DNA of 64,000 bases from Sphingomonas sp. JC676 (GCF_014489075.1 NZ_JACTGR010000003.1:186001-250000); one strand, 5' to 3'. Shown: positions 36,072 through 45,598, counted from the first letter of the stretch. Program-made: numbers and translations. Notes: a model not told the origin generated them from the letters alone.

Positions 36072-36264
36072 GCGAACTTTCCATACGAATGCCGATGAGG
36101 GGAGCTGGCGTCGCGCGGTGCGGGCGACAAGGCCCGCATCGGAACCCCATGGTTTCCATTTGCGCGAGAATTGGAATCGCGAGCGCCAGCAGGCGCGCGT
36201 GCTCGGCGCCACACACGCCTATCTCGCCCCGGTGCGCAGCGTGGTCTCGGTGAACGGCGCCTGA

Positions 36265-36489
36265 CCCTTTGGCGACGGAATCGCCGGCAAGCGCGCCGCC
36301 ATCGGTCCCACCAACGCGATGATCGCGGCGGTCGGCTTGCCCGTCCCACCGCTGGCTCCGGCGGTCGCGGTCGCGGTCGAACTGGGCGGCGGTCTGCCGC
36401 TCATTCTTGGTGATCGCGCGCGGATCGTTGCGCTAGCCATGGCGATTTTCGCGATCACGACGCGGGCATCAGCGCTAATCGAGCGTTGA
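36265..36489 (+). pseudogene. DoxX-family membrane protein remnant
   Basis: An open stretch of 74 codons after a TGA with no start. It reads AMIAAVGLPVPPLAPAVAVA, then VELGGGLPLILGDRARIVAL, matching the middle of DoxX proteins. About half the usual ~130-140 residues is missing: the first membrane helix and the C-terminus with its usual LFHxFW motif. The flanks (36072-36264 and 36490-36565) hold no gene. Confidence 0.6.
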
Positions 36490-36565
36490 GTTGCACCGGC
36501 GGCGAGGGGCGCAGCACGATCAGCCGGCACGACGGACGGGCGGTGCCCGTCCACGTCCCCTTTTC

Positions 36566-38845
36566 TCAGAAGTTGAGGTTGGCGTTCACGCCGACGTAAC
36601 GGCTGTTGTCACGTGGTACGAAGCGCGAGACGCCTGCGACCGCGCCATAGGCGATTGCCGGCGAGTAATGCTGGTTGGCGATATTCTTGATGACGGCGCG
36701 TACTTCCCAGCCCTTGCCGGCGTCGCTCACCAGCCCGACCGAAGCGTTCCAGATGCCGTAGGCGGGCTGGATCGTGTCGGGCGTCTGCGTGATCGAATAT
36801 TGGGTGTCGTCCTTCCAGCTGAAATCGGACTGAAGATCGACGCCCAGCGTGTCGGTGATCGGCACGTGGTAATTGCCGTCGACATGGAATTTCCACTTCG
36901 GCGCGAAGGGCAGCGGCCGTCCGTCGACATTGGCGCATGCCCCGCCGGCGGAGGCCGGGCAGAGGAAGCTGTCGATATGCGCGTCGTTATAGGCGAAGGC
37001 GCCGCTGAGAGTCAGGTTGCGGATCGGCCGAACCGTGATGTCGCCTTCGACGCCGCGGGAGGAAACGTCGCCCGCATTGATCAGGCGCGTGACGAGCGTA
37101 CCGAGATAGGTGTCCTGGAAGTTCGCCTGGAAGCCGTGAAACTTGGTGAGGAACGCCGCCAGGCTGTAGGTTAGCGTGCCATTGCCGGCGCTGCCCTTCA
37201 GGCCCGCCTCGAAACTGTCGGAGGTCTCGGGGGCGAGCGGGTTCACGTCGAACGCCTGCATGTTGAAGAACACGTTGTAAGCCGGGCCCTTATAGCCGCG
37301 GGAATAGGTGGCATAGAGGTTGATCCGGGCGCTCACGTCATATTGGAGGCCGGCGCGCAGGCTATAGTCGGTCCGCTTCGTGCTGCCCGCGCTCGCAAAG
37401 GACGGACGGATGCCGGCGACACCCGTCGCGGTGGTGGCGACGCGGCTGTGCTCATATGCAAGATCGTCATGGATCAGCCGGCCGCCGAGGATCGCGCGGA
37501 ACTGCGGCGTGAAGTTGATATTGGCCTCGCCGAACACCGAATAATTGTCGAGATCAGTGCGGTAGTTGGCCACGCCCAGATCGGAGACCGGCGCGCCGCC
37601 CACGAGCCGCGTCACGCTACGCTGGTAGCGCTCGCGCGCGACCGTGTGGAAATAATAGAGGCCAACGACATAATCGATCAGCTTGCCCTTGGGCGAGGTG
37701 AGCCGCAGTTCCTGCGAGAATTGATCGGAATCGACTTTTCCGATGTCTTCGCCCGATGCGGTGGCAGCGGTCAGCGTCCCGGTCGAATCCCAATCCTGGT
37801 GCTGGCGGTTCCTCCATTTGCGATAGGCGGTGATCGACGTGAGCGTATGATCCCCCAGGCCGATCTCGGCGGTGAACGATCCGCCGAAATTCTTGTCGCG
37901 CACATCCGCGTCGAAGCTCGGCGCGACCTTGGTGTTGTCGGCGTTCGCGACGATGCCCGAGGCGGCGAGGATCGCGGCGAGGTCCGCATTGGGGGTTACC
38001 GCGCCGGTAGGAAAGGCGACGCGCGATGTCGCGACAAACACGCCGGTAGGCACATTCTCGTAGGTAAAGACATAGTCGCCCGCGAGCGTGAACTTCAGGT
38101 TGTCCGCCGGCTGATAGACAAGCTTGCCGCGCCCGCCGAGGCGGTCATAACCGTTGACCCAGTCGCCGGTGGTGACATTGCGGACATTGCCCTTGAAGCC
38201 GCCGAACAGCCCGGTGACCGCGAAGCCCCAGTCATCGCCGATCGGGCCCGACGCGCCCAGGCGGACGCGATACTCGCCGCCTTCATAAGCGCCGAGCTGG
38301 GCGTTGAACCCGAGTTCCTTGGCCGGTTCCTTCGATACGATGTTGATCACGCCGGCCGAAGCATTCTTGCCGAACAACGTGCCCTGCGGCCCGCGCAGGA
38401 TCTCGATGCGTTCGATGTCGAGCAGATCGAGCGTCGACTGGCCGGGCCGGGCTAGGACCACCCCATCGATCACCGTGGCGACCGAGGGCTCGACGCCCGG
38501 CGAGGTGGTGATCGTGCCGATGCCGCGGATGAAGGTCGAGCGGTCCTTGTTCGACGAACCCGCGCGGAAGTCGACCGTGGGGACCGTTTGCGCGATATCC
38601 TGCAGCGTGTTGAGGTTCCGCGACGCGAGCGTGTCGCCCTTGAGCGCGGTGATCGCGATCGGCACGTCGGTCAGCGATTCCTCGCGAAAGCGGGCGGTGA
38701 CGACGATCTCGCCATTGTCCTGCACGACTTGCGGATCGCTCGCGGGCGCCTCCTGGGCATAGGCCGGCGCAATGCCCGCCAGCGCGGCACCGGCGAGTGC
38801 GGACAGGCGTAGCGCGTAGGCACGGCCCTTTGATTCTCTTTGCAT
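36566..38845 (-). CDS. TonB-dependent receptor (IroN/CirA-like plug)
   Basis: 759 residues. Signal peptide (LRLSALAGAALAGIAPAYAQ), a TonB-box-like segment DNGEIVVTARFREESLTDVP, plug domain (TFIRGIGTITTSPGVEPSVA, ERIEILRGPQGTLFGKNASAG, VINIVSKEP) and a barrel ending GVNANLNF. Differences from the receptor at 31305 show they are not recent duplicates. ATG at 38845 has AGGGAG 5 nt upstream and is preferred to GTG at 38851. It is downstream of the second sulfatase on the same strand. Confidence 0.93.
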   Translation of the reverse strand: MQRESKGRAYALRLSALAGAALAGIAPAYAQEAPASDPQVVQDNGEIVVTARFREESLTDVPIAITALKGDTLASRNLNTLQDIAQTVPTVDFRAGSSNKDRSTFIRGIGTITTSPGVEPSVATVIDGVVLARPGQSTLDLLDIERIEILRGPQGTLFGKNASAGVINIVSKEPAKELGFNAQLGAYEGGEYRVRLGASGPIGDDWGFAVTGLFGGFKGNVRNVTTGDWVNGYDRLGGRGKLVYQPADNLKFTLAGDYVFTYENVPTGVFVATSRVAFPTGAVTPNADLAAILAASGIVANADNTKVAPSFDADVRDKNFGGSFTAEIGLGDHTLTSITAYRKWRNRQHQDWDSTGTLTAATASGEDIGKVDSDQFSQELRLTSPKGKLIDYVVGLYYFHTVARERYQRSVTRLVGGAPVSDLGVANYRTDLDNYSVFGEANINFTPQFRAILGGRLIHDDLAYEHSRVATTATGVAGIRPSFASAGSTKRTDYSLRAGLQYDVSARINLYATYSRGYKGPAYNVFFNMQAFDVNPLAPETSDSFEAGLKGSAGNGTLTYSLAAFLTKFHGFQANFQDTYLGTLVTRLINAGDVSSRGVEGDITVRPIRNLTLSGAFAYNDAHIDSFLCPASAGGACANVDGRPLPFAPKWKFHVDGNYHVPITDTLGVDLQSDFSWKDDTQYSITQTPDTIQPAYGIWNASVGLVSDAGKGWEVRAVIKNIANQHYSPAIAYGAVAGVSRFVPRDNSRYVGVNANLNF

Positions 38846-38960
38846 GGTCACTCCCTGGATTTTCGAGAGCAGAATATCCTATCAAACCAGTAGGAGAATA
38901 AACTTTTGCTTCATCGCGGGCACGCCCTAGCTTCTGTCGGAAGCCGGCTCGTCCAACCGG

Positions 38961-40502
38961 TCACGACCGCGGGGGCCGCAGGAAGCGCGTCGGGAACGGT
39001 GCGCCCGCAGGCCCCTTGGGATCGCGCAGCTCATTGCGTTGGCCCGCGTCCGGGCTGAGCGGGATCTGCATTCCTTCGGTTTCTTCGAGGAGCGCGAACA
39101 GGCGCTTGCTCATCTGCTCCGCCAGCGCTTCATGGCCTGGACGCGCCAGGAGATTGTTCGTCTCGTGCGGATCGGCTTCGAGATCATAGAGCTCGTCGAG
39201 ATCCCAGATCCCGTGGAAATGCATGTATTTGTAGCGGTCCTCGCGCAGCGCGTGGACAGTCGGGGTCTGGGGAAAGTTGCGCTCCCAATAATATTCGTAG
39301 AGCAACTCGCTCCGCCACGGGACCGTCTCTCCGCGCGCCAGCGGGAGCATGTCGGCGCCCGCCATGCCGGCAGGTGCCTTGAGGCCGGCGGCGGCAAGCA
39401 TGGTCGGCGCCACATCGATATTGGCGACCACCGCATCAACTTGGCGCGATCCGAACAATGCGGGGCAGCGCGCGATCATCGGCACGCGCATCGATTCCTC
39501 ATAGGCCGTTCGCTTGTCGATGAGACCGTGCTCGCCGAATTGGAAGCCGTTGTCGCCCATGTAGAGGATCAGCGTGTCGTCGAGCTCGCCGCGGCGCTCG
39601 AGCAGGTCCAGGATGCGTGCGAGCCCCTCATCGACCGCGAGCAAGGTCTCCATGTAGCGCTTGTAATAATCGGCGACATCGAGCGTGCCGTGATAGGGAT
39701 AGGCGACGCCATGCCAGCTGTTGCGCTGGTTCTCGACCCACGTCGGCCGCCCCGGCGCGTTTGCCTGCATCGTCGCGGGATAGCGGAACGTCTCCTTCGC
39801 GTAGCGCCCGGCGTGCCGCGGCGCCGGAATGAATTCCGAATGCACCGCCTTGTGCGCGAGATGCATCATCCAGGGCCGCTTGCGGTCGCGCTTGCCGATC
39901 CAGTCGAGCGCGTAATCGGTCAATTCGTCGGTGATATAGCCCTTTTGTGGGACCTTGCGGCCATTCACGTTGAGGCCGTTGGCATCGGGCAGATAGCTGC
40001 CCTGGCCCTTGAAGCTCACCCAATGATCGAAGCCCGGCTGCGGCGTGTCGGTCTCCTCGCCCATGTGCCACTTGCCGATGAACGCGGTCTCATAGCCGGC
40101 TCGCCGGAGATATTCGGGGTAATAAGTGAGGCCCGGCGGGATCGGATGGTTGTTGTCGACCACCCGATGCTGGTGTGCGTAGAGGCCGGTGAAGATGGAG
40201 GCGCGCGAGGGCGAGCAGAGCGCGGTGGTCACGAAGGCGTTGCGGAAATGCACGCCTTCGCGCGCCAGTCGGTCGAGCGTGGGCGTGTCGCCGAAATCCT
40301 GCGCCTTCATGAAGCCCATCGCGTCGTAGCGATGGTCGTCGGTCAGCACGACGAGGATGTTGCGCGGCCGTGCGCCGGGGATGCGCTTGAGCTCCAGCCG
40401 CTTGGACTTCACGTCCTGCGCCGCGGCGGCCCAGGAATAGAGGCCGAACGCGCCGCCGCTCCCTGCCAGCAGCACGCCGCGACGATCGAATTTGTCGGTC
40501 AT
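38961..40502 (-). CDS. Exported Cys-type sulfatase
   Basis: 513 residues. The N-terminus carries DRRGVLLAGSGGAFGLYS, a twin-arginine-like signal. Type I sulfatase fold: VVLTDDHRYDAMGF (metal Asp pair), active-site CSPSRAS (Cys96), GKWHMGEE, WMMHLAHKAVHSEF, TLILYMGDNGFQFGEHG and a C-terminal DRYKYMHFHG. The DNGFQFGEHG form resembles N-acetylglucosamine-6-sulfatase/S1_11-type enzymes. It starts 7 bp after the MFS transporter stop, so the two are one operon. It needs formylglycine maturation. Confidence 0.92.
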   Translation of the reverse strand: MTDKFDRRGVLLAGSGGAFGLYSWAAAAQDVKSKRLELKRIPGARPRNILVVLTDDHRYDAMGFMKAQDFGDTPTLDRLAREGVHFRNAFVTTALCSPSRASIFTGLYAHQHRVVDNNHPIPPGLTYYPEYLRRAGYETAFIGKWHMGEETDTPQPGFDHWVSFKGQGSYLPDANGLNVNGRKVPQKGYITDELTDYALDWIGKRDRKRPWMMHLAHKAVHSEFIPAPRHAGRYAKETFRYPATMQANAPGRPTWVENQRNSWHGVAYPYHGTLDVADYYKRYMETLLAVDEGLARILDLLERRGELDDTLILYMGDNGFQFGEHGLIDKRTAYEESMRVPMIARCPALFGSRQVDAVVANIDVAPTMLAAAGLKAPAGMAGADMLPLARGETVPWRSELLYEYYWERNFPQTPTVHALREDRYKYMHFHGIWDLDELYDLEADPHETNNLLARPGHEALAEQMSKRLFALLEETEGMQIPLSPDAGQRNELRDPKGPAGAPFPTRFLRPPRS

Positions 40503-40509
40503 GTTCGCC

Positions 40510-41760
40510 TCAATGCCCTGCTACTATTGCTTCGAATTCGCCGGGATCCTCGGCTCGCCGGATGCGCGGCAGCAGCAGGTGGATCCAGCCCAGCGCGAGC
40601 AGGTACGAAACGCTGGCGAACAGGAACAGCGGCAAATAACCGAGCCCGGCCGCCAGCACCGCACCTGCCACCTTGACGATCACCATCCCGCCGACATTGC
40701 CGCAGAACGCGCCGAACGCGGTCACTCGACCGACCTTGGCGCGTGGAGTGACGTCGGCGATCGTCGCGAACAGGGTGGTCGAAAAGGCCTGGTGCCCCGC
40801 CATGGTCAGCGCGAGGATCAATGTCGCCTGCCACAATTCGCCGGTATAGAGCGCCAGCGGCACCGGCAGCACCGCCAGGCCCGAGATCAGCATCGCGCCC
40901 TTGCGGACCCGGTCGAGCTCCCGGCCGCGCACCAGCAGCCGGCTGGCGACAGTGCCCGCGATGATCGCGCCGAGCGCTGAACCGGTATAGGCGATCGCCA
41001 GCGGCGGACCGAGCGCCGCTCCTTCCAGGCCGAACTGGCGATGGAAGAAATCGGGCATCCAGAACAGCATCAGCCACCAGGTCGAATCCGACAGGACCTT
41101 GGCAAACGCGATCGCCCAGGTCCGCCGTTCCCTGAGGATCGGGCCGTAGACCGGCGAGTCCGCCGCGGCGACAGGCGCAGGTCCATCCTCGAACTTCACG
41201 CCGCGGACCGCCAGCAGCCAGGCGCCTGCCCAGACCAGGCCGACCAGTCCCGCGAACACGAACGCCGCGCGCCAGCCATAGCCGGCGGCGAGCAGCGGGA
41301 TCAGCAGGGGCGCGACAATCCCGCCGAAGCTGTTGATCCCGTTGCCAATGCCATAGCCGGTCGAGCGCAGATGCGGCGGGAAGATCGTCGCGATCGTCTT
41401 GATTCCGCTGGGCGTGCCCATCGCTTCGGTCGCGCCCAGCGCAGCGCGAACGAAGGCGAACTGGCCCATCGTCGCTGCCCAGGCGTGGCCGATTGCCGCA
41501 AGGCTCCAGGCTGCAACGCCGAGCGGGTTTGCCCATTTGACGCCGGCCTTGTCGACGATCCAGCCGGTGAACAGGAAGGCCACCGCCGCCGACCCCTGGA
41601 ACCACGCCGCGAGCGTGCCATAGTCGTTGTCGCTCCAGCCGAGATCGGCGGAGATCACCGGCTTGAGCACCGAGATGATCTGGCGATCGACCAGGTTGAG
41701 GATGCCCGCCACCAGCAGCAACGCGAACAGCGCCCATCGGCGCCCGGGCGACAGCGTCAT
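40510..41760 (-). CDS. MFS transporter (anion:cation symporter / ExuT type)
   Basis: 416 residues with ~12 transmembrane helices. The first helix contains GILNLVDRQIISVLKPVISAD, the opening of the anion:cation symporter family (sugar acids, hexuronates); ALGATEAMGTPSGIKTIATI and GGMVIVKVAGAVLAAG are further family marks. It probably carries the desulfated product or an acidic sugar across the inner membrane. Its ATG overlaps the dioxygenase stop (ATGA), and it precedes the sulfatase by 7 bp. Confidence 0.9.
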   Translation of the reverse strand: MTLSPGRRWALFALLLVAGILNLVDRQIISVLKPVISADLGWSDNDYGTLAAWFQGSAAVAFLFTGWIVDKAGVKWANPLGVAAWSLAAIGHAWAATMGQFAFVRAALGATEAMGTPSGIKTIATIFPPHLRSTGYGIGNGINSFGGIVAPLLIPLLAAGYGWRAAFVFAGLVGLVWAGAWLLAVRGVKFEDGPAPVAAADSPVYGPILRERRTWAIAFAKVLSDSTWWLMLFWMPDFFHRQFGLEGAALGPPLAIAYTGSALGAIIAGTVASRLLVRGRELDRVRKGAMLISGLAVLPVPLALYTGELWQATLILALTMAGHQAFSTTLFATIADVTPRAKVGRVTAFGAFCGNVGGMVIVKVAGAVLAAGLGYLPLFLFASVSYLLALGWIHLLLPRIRRAEDPGEFEAIVAGH

Positions 41761-42509
41761 GCGAAAGTTACCTGCCGTCCACCCTGGACGAGCGGGATCG
41801 CGTTGCGGCGGAGTTGCCGCGTCCCCGGGTTGAGCATCGCCTCCGCCGTATATTGGGCGAGATAGACGCGGCGCGGTCGGTCGGTGCGATTGGCGCCGGT
41901 GGCATGCAGCGTCCGGCTGGAAAAGGCGACGATGCTGCCCGCGGGCACTTCGATCGCGACACTGTCGGCCTCATCGACCTCGACGGCGAGGTCGTTGCTG
42001 CCTTCGTGCTTCACATGGGGGAGCACGCCGCCGAGATGACTGCCGGGCACCACGCGCACCGTGCCATTGTCGAGCGTCGCATCATCAAGCGGGCACCAGC
42101 AGGTGAGATAGGGTGCATGGTCCAAAGGCCCGCCATAAGCGACAACATAGCCCGAATCCTGGTGCCAGCTGAACGGCAGCCCGCCCTCGGGGCCTTTGAC
42201 GACATATTGGTCGAAGAAGAAATACGCGGTGTCGCCGATCGTCGCACGGCAGACATCCGCCATTACCGGGCTGAACAGCATGCGACGAAGCTCCGGCTGC
42301 TCGCGCTGACATTCATTGGCGAAATAGCGCTTGCCGCGATGGCTGATCCCGAGCGTGTCGGAGCCCGCCGCGTCCATTCGCGCGTCCTCGCGCGCGACAA
42401 AGGCGTCGCACTGACTACGCAGCAGTGTCAGCAGATCGCCATTGAGCGCATGATCGAACACCGCATAGCCCTGCTCGGCGAACTGTGCCTTCTGCTCTTC
42501 GAACCCCAT
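41757..42509 (-). CDS. Phytanoyl-CoA dioxygenase (PhyH) family protein
   Basis: 250 residues, Fe(II)/2-oxoglutarate dioxygenase jelly-roll. The His-x-Asp facial triad shows in FSWHQDSGYVVAYGG (~His118, Asp120) and the distal His in SRTLHATGANRTDRPRR, whose Arg binds 2-oxoglutarate. Members hydroxylate varied small molecules; some desulfonate organosulfonates, which would suit this locus but is inference. The start at 42509 (MGFEEQKAQF) is preferred over a 22-residue Arg-rich extension. First gene of the dioxygenase-MFS-sulfatase operon. Confidence 0.88.
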   Translation of the reverse strand: MGFEEQKAQFAEQGYAVFDHALNGDLLTLLRSQCDAFVAREDARMDAAGSDTLGISHRGKRYFANECQREQPELRRMLFSPVMADVCRATIGDTAYFFFDQYVVKGPEGGLPFSWHQDSGYVVAYGGPLDHAPYLTCWCPLDDATLDNGTVRVVPGSHLGGVLPHVKHEGSNDLAVEVDEADSVAIEVPAGSIVAFSSRTLHATGANRTDRPRRVYLAQYTAEAMLNPGTRQLRRNAIPLVQGGRQVTFA

Positions 42510-42601
42510 GGCCGTTTCCTTCCGCCCCAGGCTAGGTCGAGCCCGGGTGCGGTGCCGACGAAGAAAAACTATCAACTCCCACTAAATCGATGGGAATGAT
42601 C

Positions 42602-43663
42602 TTAACCGAGCGGACCATGCTCCAGCCGCGGCAGCACATGGCGCGCGAACAGATCGGCCTCGGCCGCGTGCGGATAGCCCGAGAGGATGAACGCCTCGAT
42701 CCCTTCTGCGCGATAGGCGTCGAGCTTGGCGAGCACCTGGTCCGGGTCGCCCACGATCGCCGCGCCGCAGCCCGAACGCGCGCGGCCGATCCCGGTCCAG
42801 AGATTGTCCTCGACATATTCGCCGCCCGCCGCCTCGCGCAGCTCCGCCTGCCGGCGCACCCCCGCCGACTGGCTGTCGAGCGACTTGGCGCGGATCGCGT
42901 CGCCCGTCGCGGCGTCGAGGTGCGAGAGCAGCCGATCCGCCGCGGCGCGCGCCTCCTCCTCGGTGTCGCGCACCACGACATGGACGCGGTAGCCGAACCG
43001 CAGCGTCCTGTTCTCCTTAGCCGCGCGCTCGCGAAGATCGGCGATGATCGCGCGCACGCCGGGAAGCGTATCCGGCCACATCAGGTAGACGTCCGCACCC
43101 TTGGCCGCGGCGTCGCGTGCCGCCTCGGACAGCCCACCGAAATAGAATTTTGGGCAACGGCCAGAGACGGTGCCGATCCGCGGCGGCTTTAGCCCGAGCT
43201 TCCAGAATTCGCCGTCATGGTCGAGCGGCTCGCGATCCAGCAGCTTGCGAAGGATCGCCATCGCCTCGATCGTGCGCGCATAGCGCGGCGCGCTGTCCAG
43301 CATCTCGCCGGGCAGATCGCTTGAGATGATGTTGATGGCCAGCCGCCCGCCCAGCATCTGGTCGATCGTCGCGATCTGGCGCGCGAGCTGCGGCGGCCAA
43401 TTTTCGCCGATGCGGATCGCCATCAGCAGGCGGATGCGCCGCACCCAGGTCGCTATCGCGGCGGCGAAGGCAGTGGTGTCGATGCCGAGCGCATAGCCGG
43501 AGGGAAGCAGGATATTGTCGAAGCCGAGGCTCTCGGCCTGCAGGACGATGTCGCGGCAATGCTCCCAGCTCGACTGGAGCCGGGGCTCGGGCACGCCGAG
43601 AAACTCATAGTCGTCGTCGCAGAGCGCGGAGAACCAGCTCACTTCGCAGGGAGGCACGGACAA
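42602..43663 (-). CDS. SsuD-like LLM flavin monooxygenase
   Basis: 353 residues, close in pattern to alkanesulfonate monooxygenases: VSWFSALCDDD (start), SLGFDNILLPSGYALGIDT, QLARQIATIDQMLGGRLAIN, RYARTIEAMAILRKLL, PKFYFGGLSEAARDAAAKGA and VYLMWPDTL. The family releases sulfite and an aldehyde from sulfonates using FMNH2 from a partner reductase, which is absent here. TTG at 43663 has a GAGG 7 nt upstream; GTG at 43657 is possible. It lies 92 bp upstream of the dioxygenase gene on the same strand and divergent from the oxidoreductase at 43773. Confidence 0.88.
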   Translation of the reverse strand: MSVPPCEVSWFSALCDDDYEFLGVPEPRLQSSWEHCRDIVLQAESLGFDNILLPSGYALGIDTTAFAAAIATWVRRIRLLMAIRIGENWPPQLARQIATIDQMLGGRLAINIISSDLPGEMLDSAPRYARTIEAMAILRKLLDREPLDHDGEFWKLGLKPPRIGTVSGRCPKFYFGGLSEAARDAAAKGADVYLMWPDTLPGVRAIIADLRERAAKENRTLRFGYRVHVVVRDTEEEARAAADRLLSHLDAATGDAIRAKSLDSQSAGVRRQAELREAAGGEYVEDNLWTGIGRARSGCGAAIVGDPDQVLAKLDAYRAEGIEAFILSGYPHAAEADLFARHVLPRLEHGPLG

Positions 43664-43772
43664 GATTCGTCCTCTTCAAACTTGAACGCGCGGGCCGCCA
43701 AGCTTTTCGATCTTGCGAGCCCATGGCGCTTCGGGTGACAGGCCGGTCGACATTCCTTTTGGCACAGGCATC

Positions 43773-44852
43773 ATGACACAGACAATCCGCTACGGTCTGG
43801 TCGGCACCGGCATGATGGGCTGCGAGCATATCCGCAACATCCGCCTGATCCCCGGGGCACGCATCACCGCGATCGCCGACCCGGTCGAGGCATCGCTGGA
43901 CTGGGCCGATGCGTCGCTGGGCGACCAGCGACCGGCGCGCTTTCGAAGCGCCGAGGACTTGGCGGAAAAGGGCGAGATCGACGCCGTGATCGTCTCCTCG
44001 CCAAACTACACCCACCGCGATGTTCTCGCGCCCCTGTTCGAGCGCGACGTGGCGATCCTGTGCGAGAAGCCGCTCGCGACGACGATCCCCGATGCAAGCT
44101 GGATCGTCGAGCAGGCGGAACGACGTTCTGCGCCCTTCTGGACTGGCATGGAGTATCGCTACATGCCGCCGGTCGCGCGCTTTGTGGAGCAGGTGCATGG
44201 TGGCCGTGTGGGGAAGCTCCACATGGTCTCGATGCGCGAGCACCGCTTCCCGTTCCTGGTGAAGGTCGGCGACTGGAACCGCTTCGCGCGCAATACCGGC
44301 GGCACCATGGTCGAGAAATGCTGTCACTTCTTCGATCTGATGCGGCTGATCACCCGCAGCGAGGCTGTGCGAGTATATTGCTCCGGCGCGATGGACGTGA
44401 ACCATGTCGACGAGCGCTATGGCGGCGAACAGCCGGACATCATCGACAACAGCTACACGGTCGTCGATTTCGCTGACGGTACCCGCGCGCTGCTCGATCT
44501 CTGCATGTTCGCTGAGGGTGCTGAGCACCAAGAGGAAATCTCCGCGACCGGGGACGAGGCGCGGCTCGACGTGCTGATCCCGCCGGGCGAACTGGTCTGG
44601 TCGCCCCGTGTGCCGCTGCGCGCGCCCAAACGGGTAGAGCGCGAGCTGGTAGCGGTGGACGAAGCAGCCATGGCTGCAGGCTCGCACCACGGCGCGACCT
44701 TTCATCAGCACGAGGCTTTTGCGAGAGCCGTACGCGGTGAAGGCCCAATTGAGGTCACTGCGCGGGACGGGCTGCTCGCGGTTGCGATCGGCGTCGCTGC
44801 GGAGATCAGCGCGCGAGAGCAGCGCGCTGTCGAGCTGAAGGAACTGATCTAG
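43773..44852 (+). CDS. Gfo/Idh/MocA family oxidoreductase
   Basis: 359 residues. Rossmann N-terminus YGLVGTGMMGCEHIRNI (~6-22), the catalytic EKPLATTIPDA box (Lys of the EKP motif) and the C-terminal dimerisation domain with NTGGTMVEKCCHFFDLMRLI. Members oxidise or epimerise sugars or cyclitols with NAD(P)H. The start at 43773 (MTQTIRYGLVG) is chosen for family fit. It is divergent (109 bp) from the SsuD-like gene. In this locus it likely processes the sugar released by the sulfatases (inference). Confidence 0.9.
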   Translation: MTQTIRYGLVGTGMMGCEHIRNIRLIPGARITAIADPVEASLDWADASLGDQRPARFRSAEDLAEKGEIDAVIVSSPNYTHRDVLAPLFERDVAILCEKPLATTIPDASWIVEQAERRSAPFWTGMEYRYMPPVARFVEQVHGGRVGKLHMVSMREHRFPFLVKVGDWNRFARNTGGTMVEKCCHFFDLMRLITRSEAVRVYCSGAMDVNHVDERYGGEQPDIIDNSYTVVDFADGTRALLDLCMFAEGAEHQEEISATGDEARLDVLIPPGELVWSPRVPLRAPKRVERELVAVDEAAMAAGSHHGATFHQHEAFARAVRGEGPIEVTARDGLLAVAIGVAAEISAREQRAVELKELI

Positions 44853-44965
44853 AATTGTAGATTCATGTCGGGTCGCAGACGGCCCAAGCCGAGCAGCTCC
44901 CCTTCCGCAAATCGCCAATTCCGATCATTCGTTTTCGATACGGAGCGCGGCAATGCTGTGACCAT

Positions 44966-45274
44966 TCAGGCCGTTGGTAGACTGCAATATTCTGCCCAGC
45001 GGTCCATCAACGCCCTTCGCTTCTCTGGAGGAGTGCCCCGAGGCTCGGCGGCGCGCTTGCGCGCAATTGCCAGGCTGACTTTGCCGGCGCTGCCGAGACC
45101 GATGTCCCGGCGCCTGCCATTTTTCTGGACCCGGCAGACCCAGCTTTTGCCGCCGGTCACGCTGACGACAAGAAATAATCCCTCACCGTCGCCCAGCCGA
45201 CCGGGTCGGCGCGCAGCCTTAACGGCTGTCGCAATTGCTTTCCCATCGCAAAATATTCCCACATTTTTTCCCAC
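44966..45274 (-). pseudogene. Truncated P4-type integrase (arm DNA-binding domain only)
   Basis: 102 codons. Residues ~15-75 match the N-terminal arm domain (DUF4102-like) of P4-family tyrosine integrases: GRLGDGEGLFLVVSVTGGKS, WVCRVQKNGRRRDIGLGSA, SLAIARKRAAE. The core-binding and catalytic domains (~300 residues) are missing; the frame drifts and stops. The remnant begins 114 bp from the tRNA-Tyr 3' end and points away from it, the normal orientation for an island integrase. It marks an old, now immobile integration. Confidence 0.75.
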
Positions 45275-45388
45275 ACGGGAAATCGGTCACAGGCGAGAAT
45301 CGGCGAACGGGGGCGGCCGCGAATCACCGCGAAGTCTCGGAAAACCTTAGGTTTTCGAGACGTCGGCGAATGTGGAAGAATGCGGGGA

Positions 45389-45474
45389 TGGTGGACAGGG
45401 CTGGATTCGAACCAGCGTACGCTTGCACGGGCAGATTTACAGTCTGCTGCCTTTAACCACTCGGCCACCTGTCC
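45389..45474 (-). tRNA. tRNA-Tyr (anticodon GTA)
   Basis: On the minus strand, an 86-nt class II tRNA with encoded CCA (45389-45391). Acceptor GGACAGG/CCTGTCC; anticodon arm GCAGA-CTGTAAA-TCTGC gives anticodon GTA; long variable arm; T arm GGTTCGAATCC. Its 3' end faces the truncated integrase, so it was probably an attachment site. Confidence 0.95.
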
Positions 45475-45598
45475 AGAGGCGCCAATCAGCGAGCGCGGTC
45501 CATTGCCGGGCTAAAAGCGGCCTGTCAACGCCTTGCGCGCAGGCAAAGCCGCGCATAGCGTCCCGCGCATTCCCATGCCTCTGATGCTTTGGAGTCCT

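Noticed and set aside
39039..40676. 545-codon plus-strand ORF opposite the second sulfatase
   Set aside because: The sulfatase has its active-site motif and operon context; the opposite frame has none.
45334..45361. Near-palindrome GTCTCGG...CGAGAC downstream of tRNA-Tyr
   Set aside because: One arm has an extra base and no U-tract follows, so I did not call it a terminator or att core.
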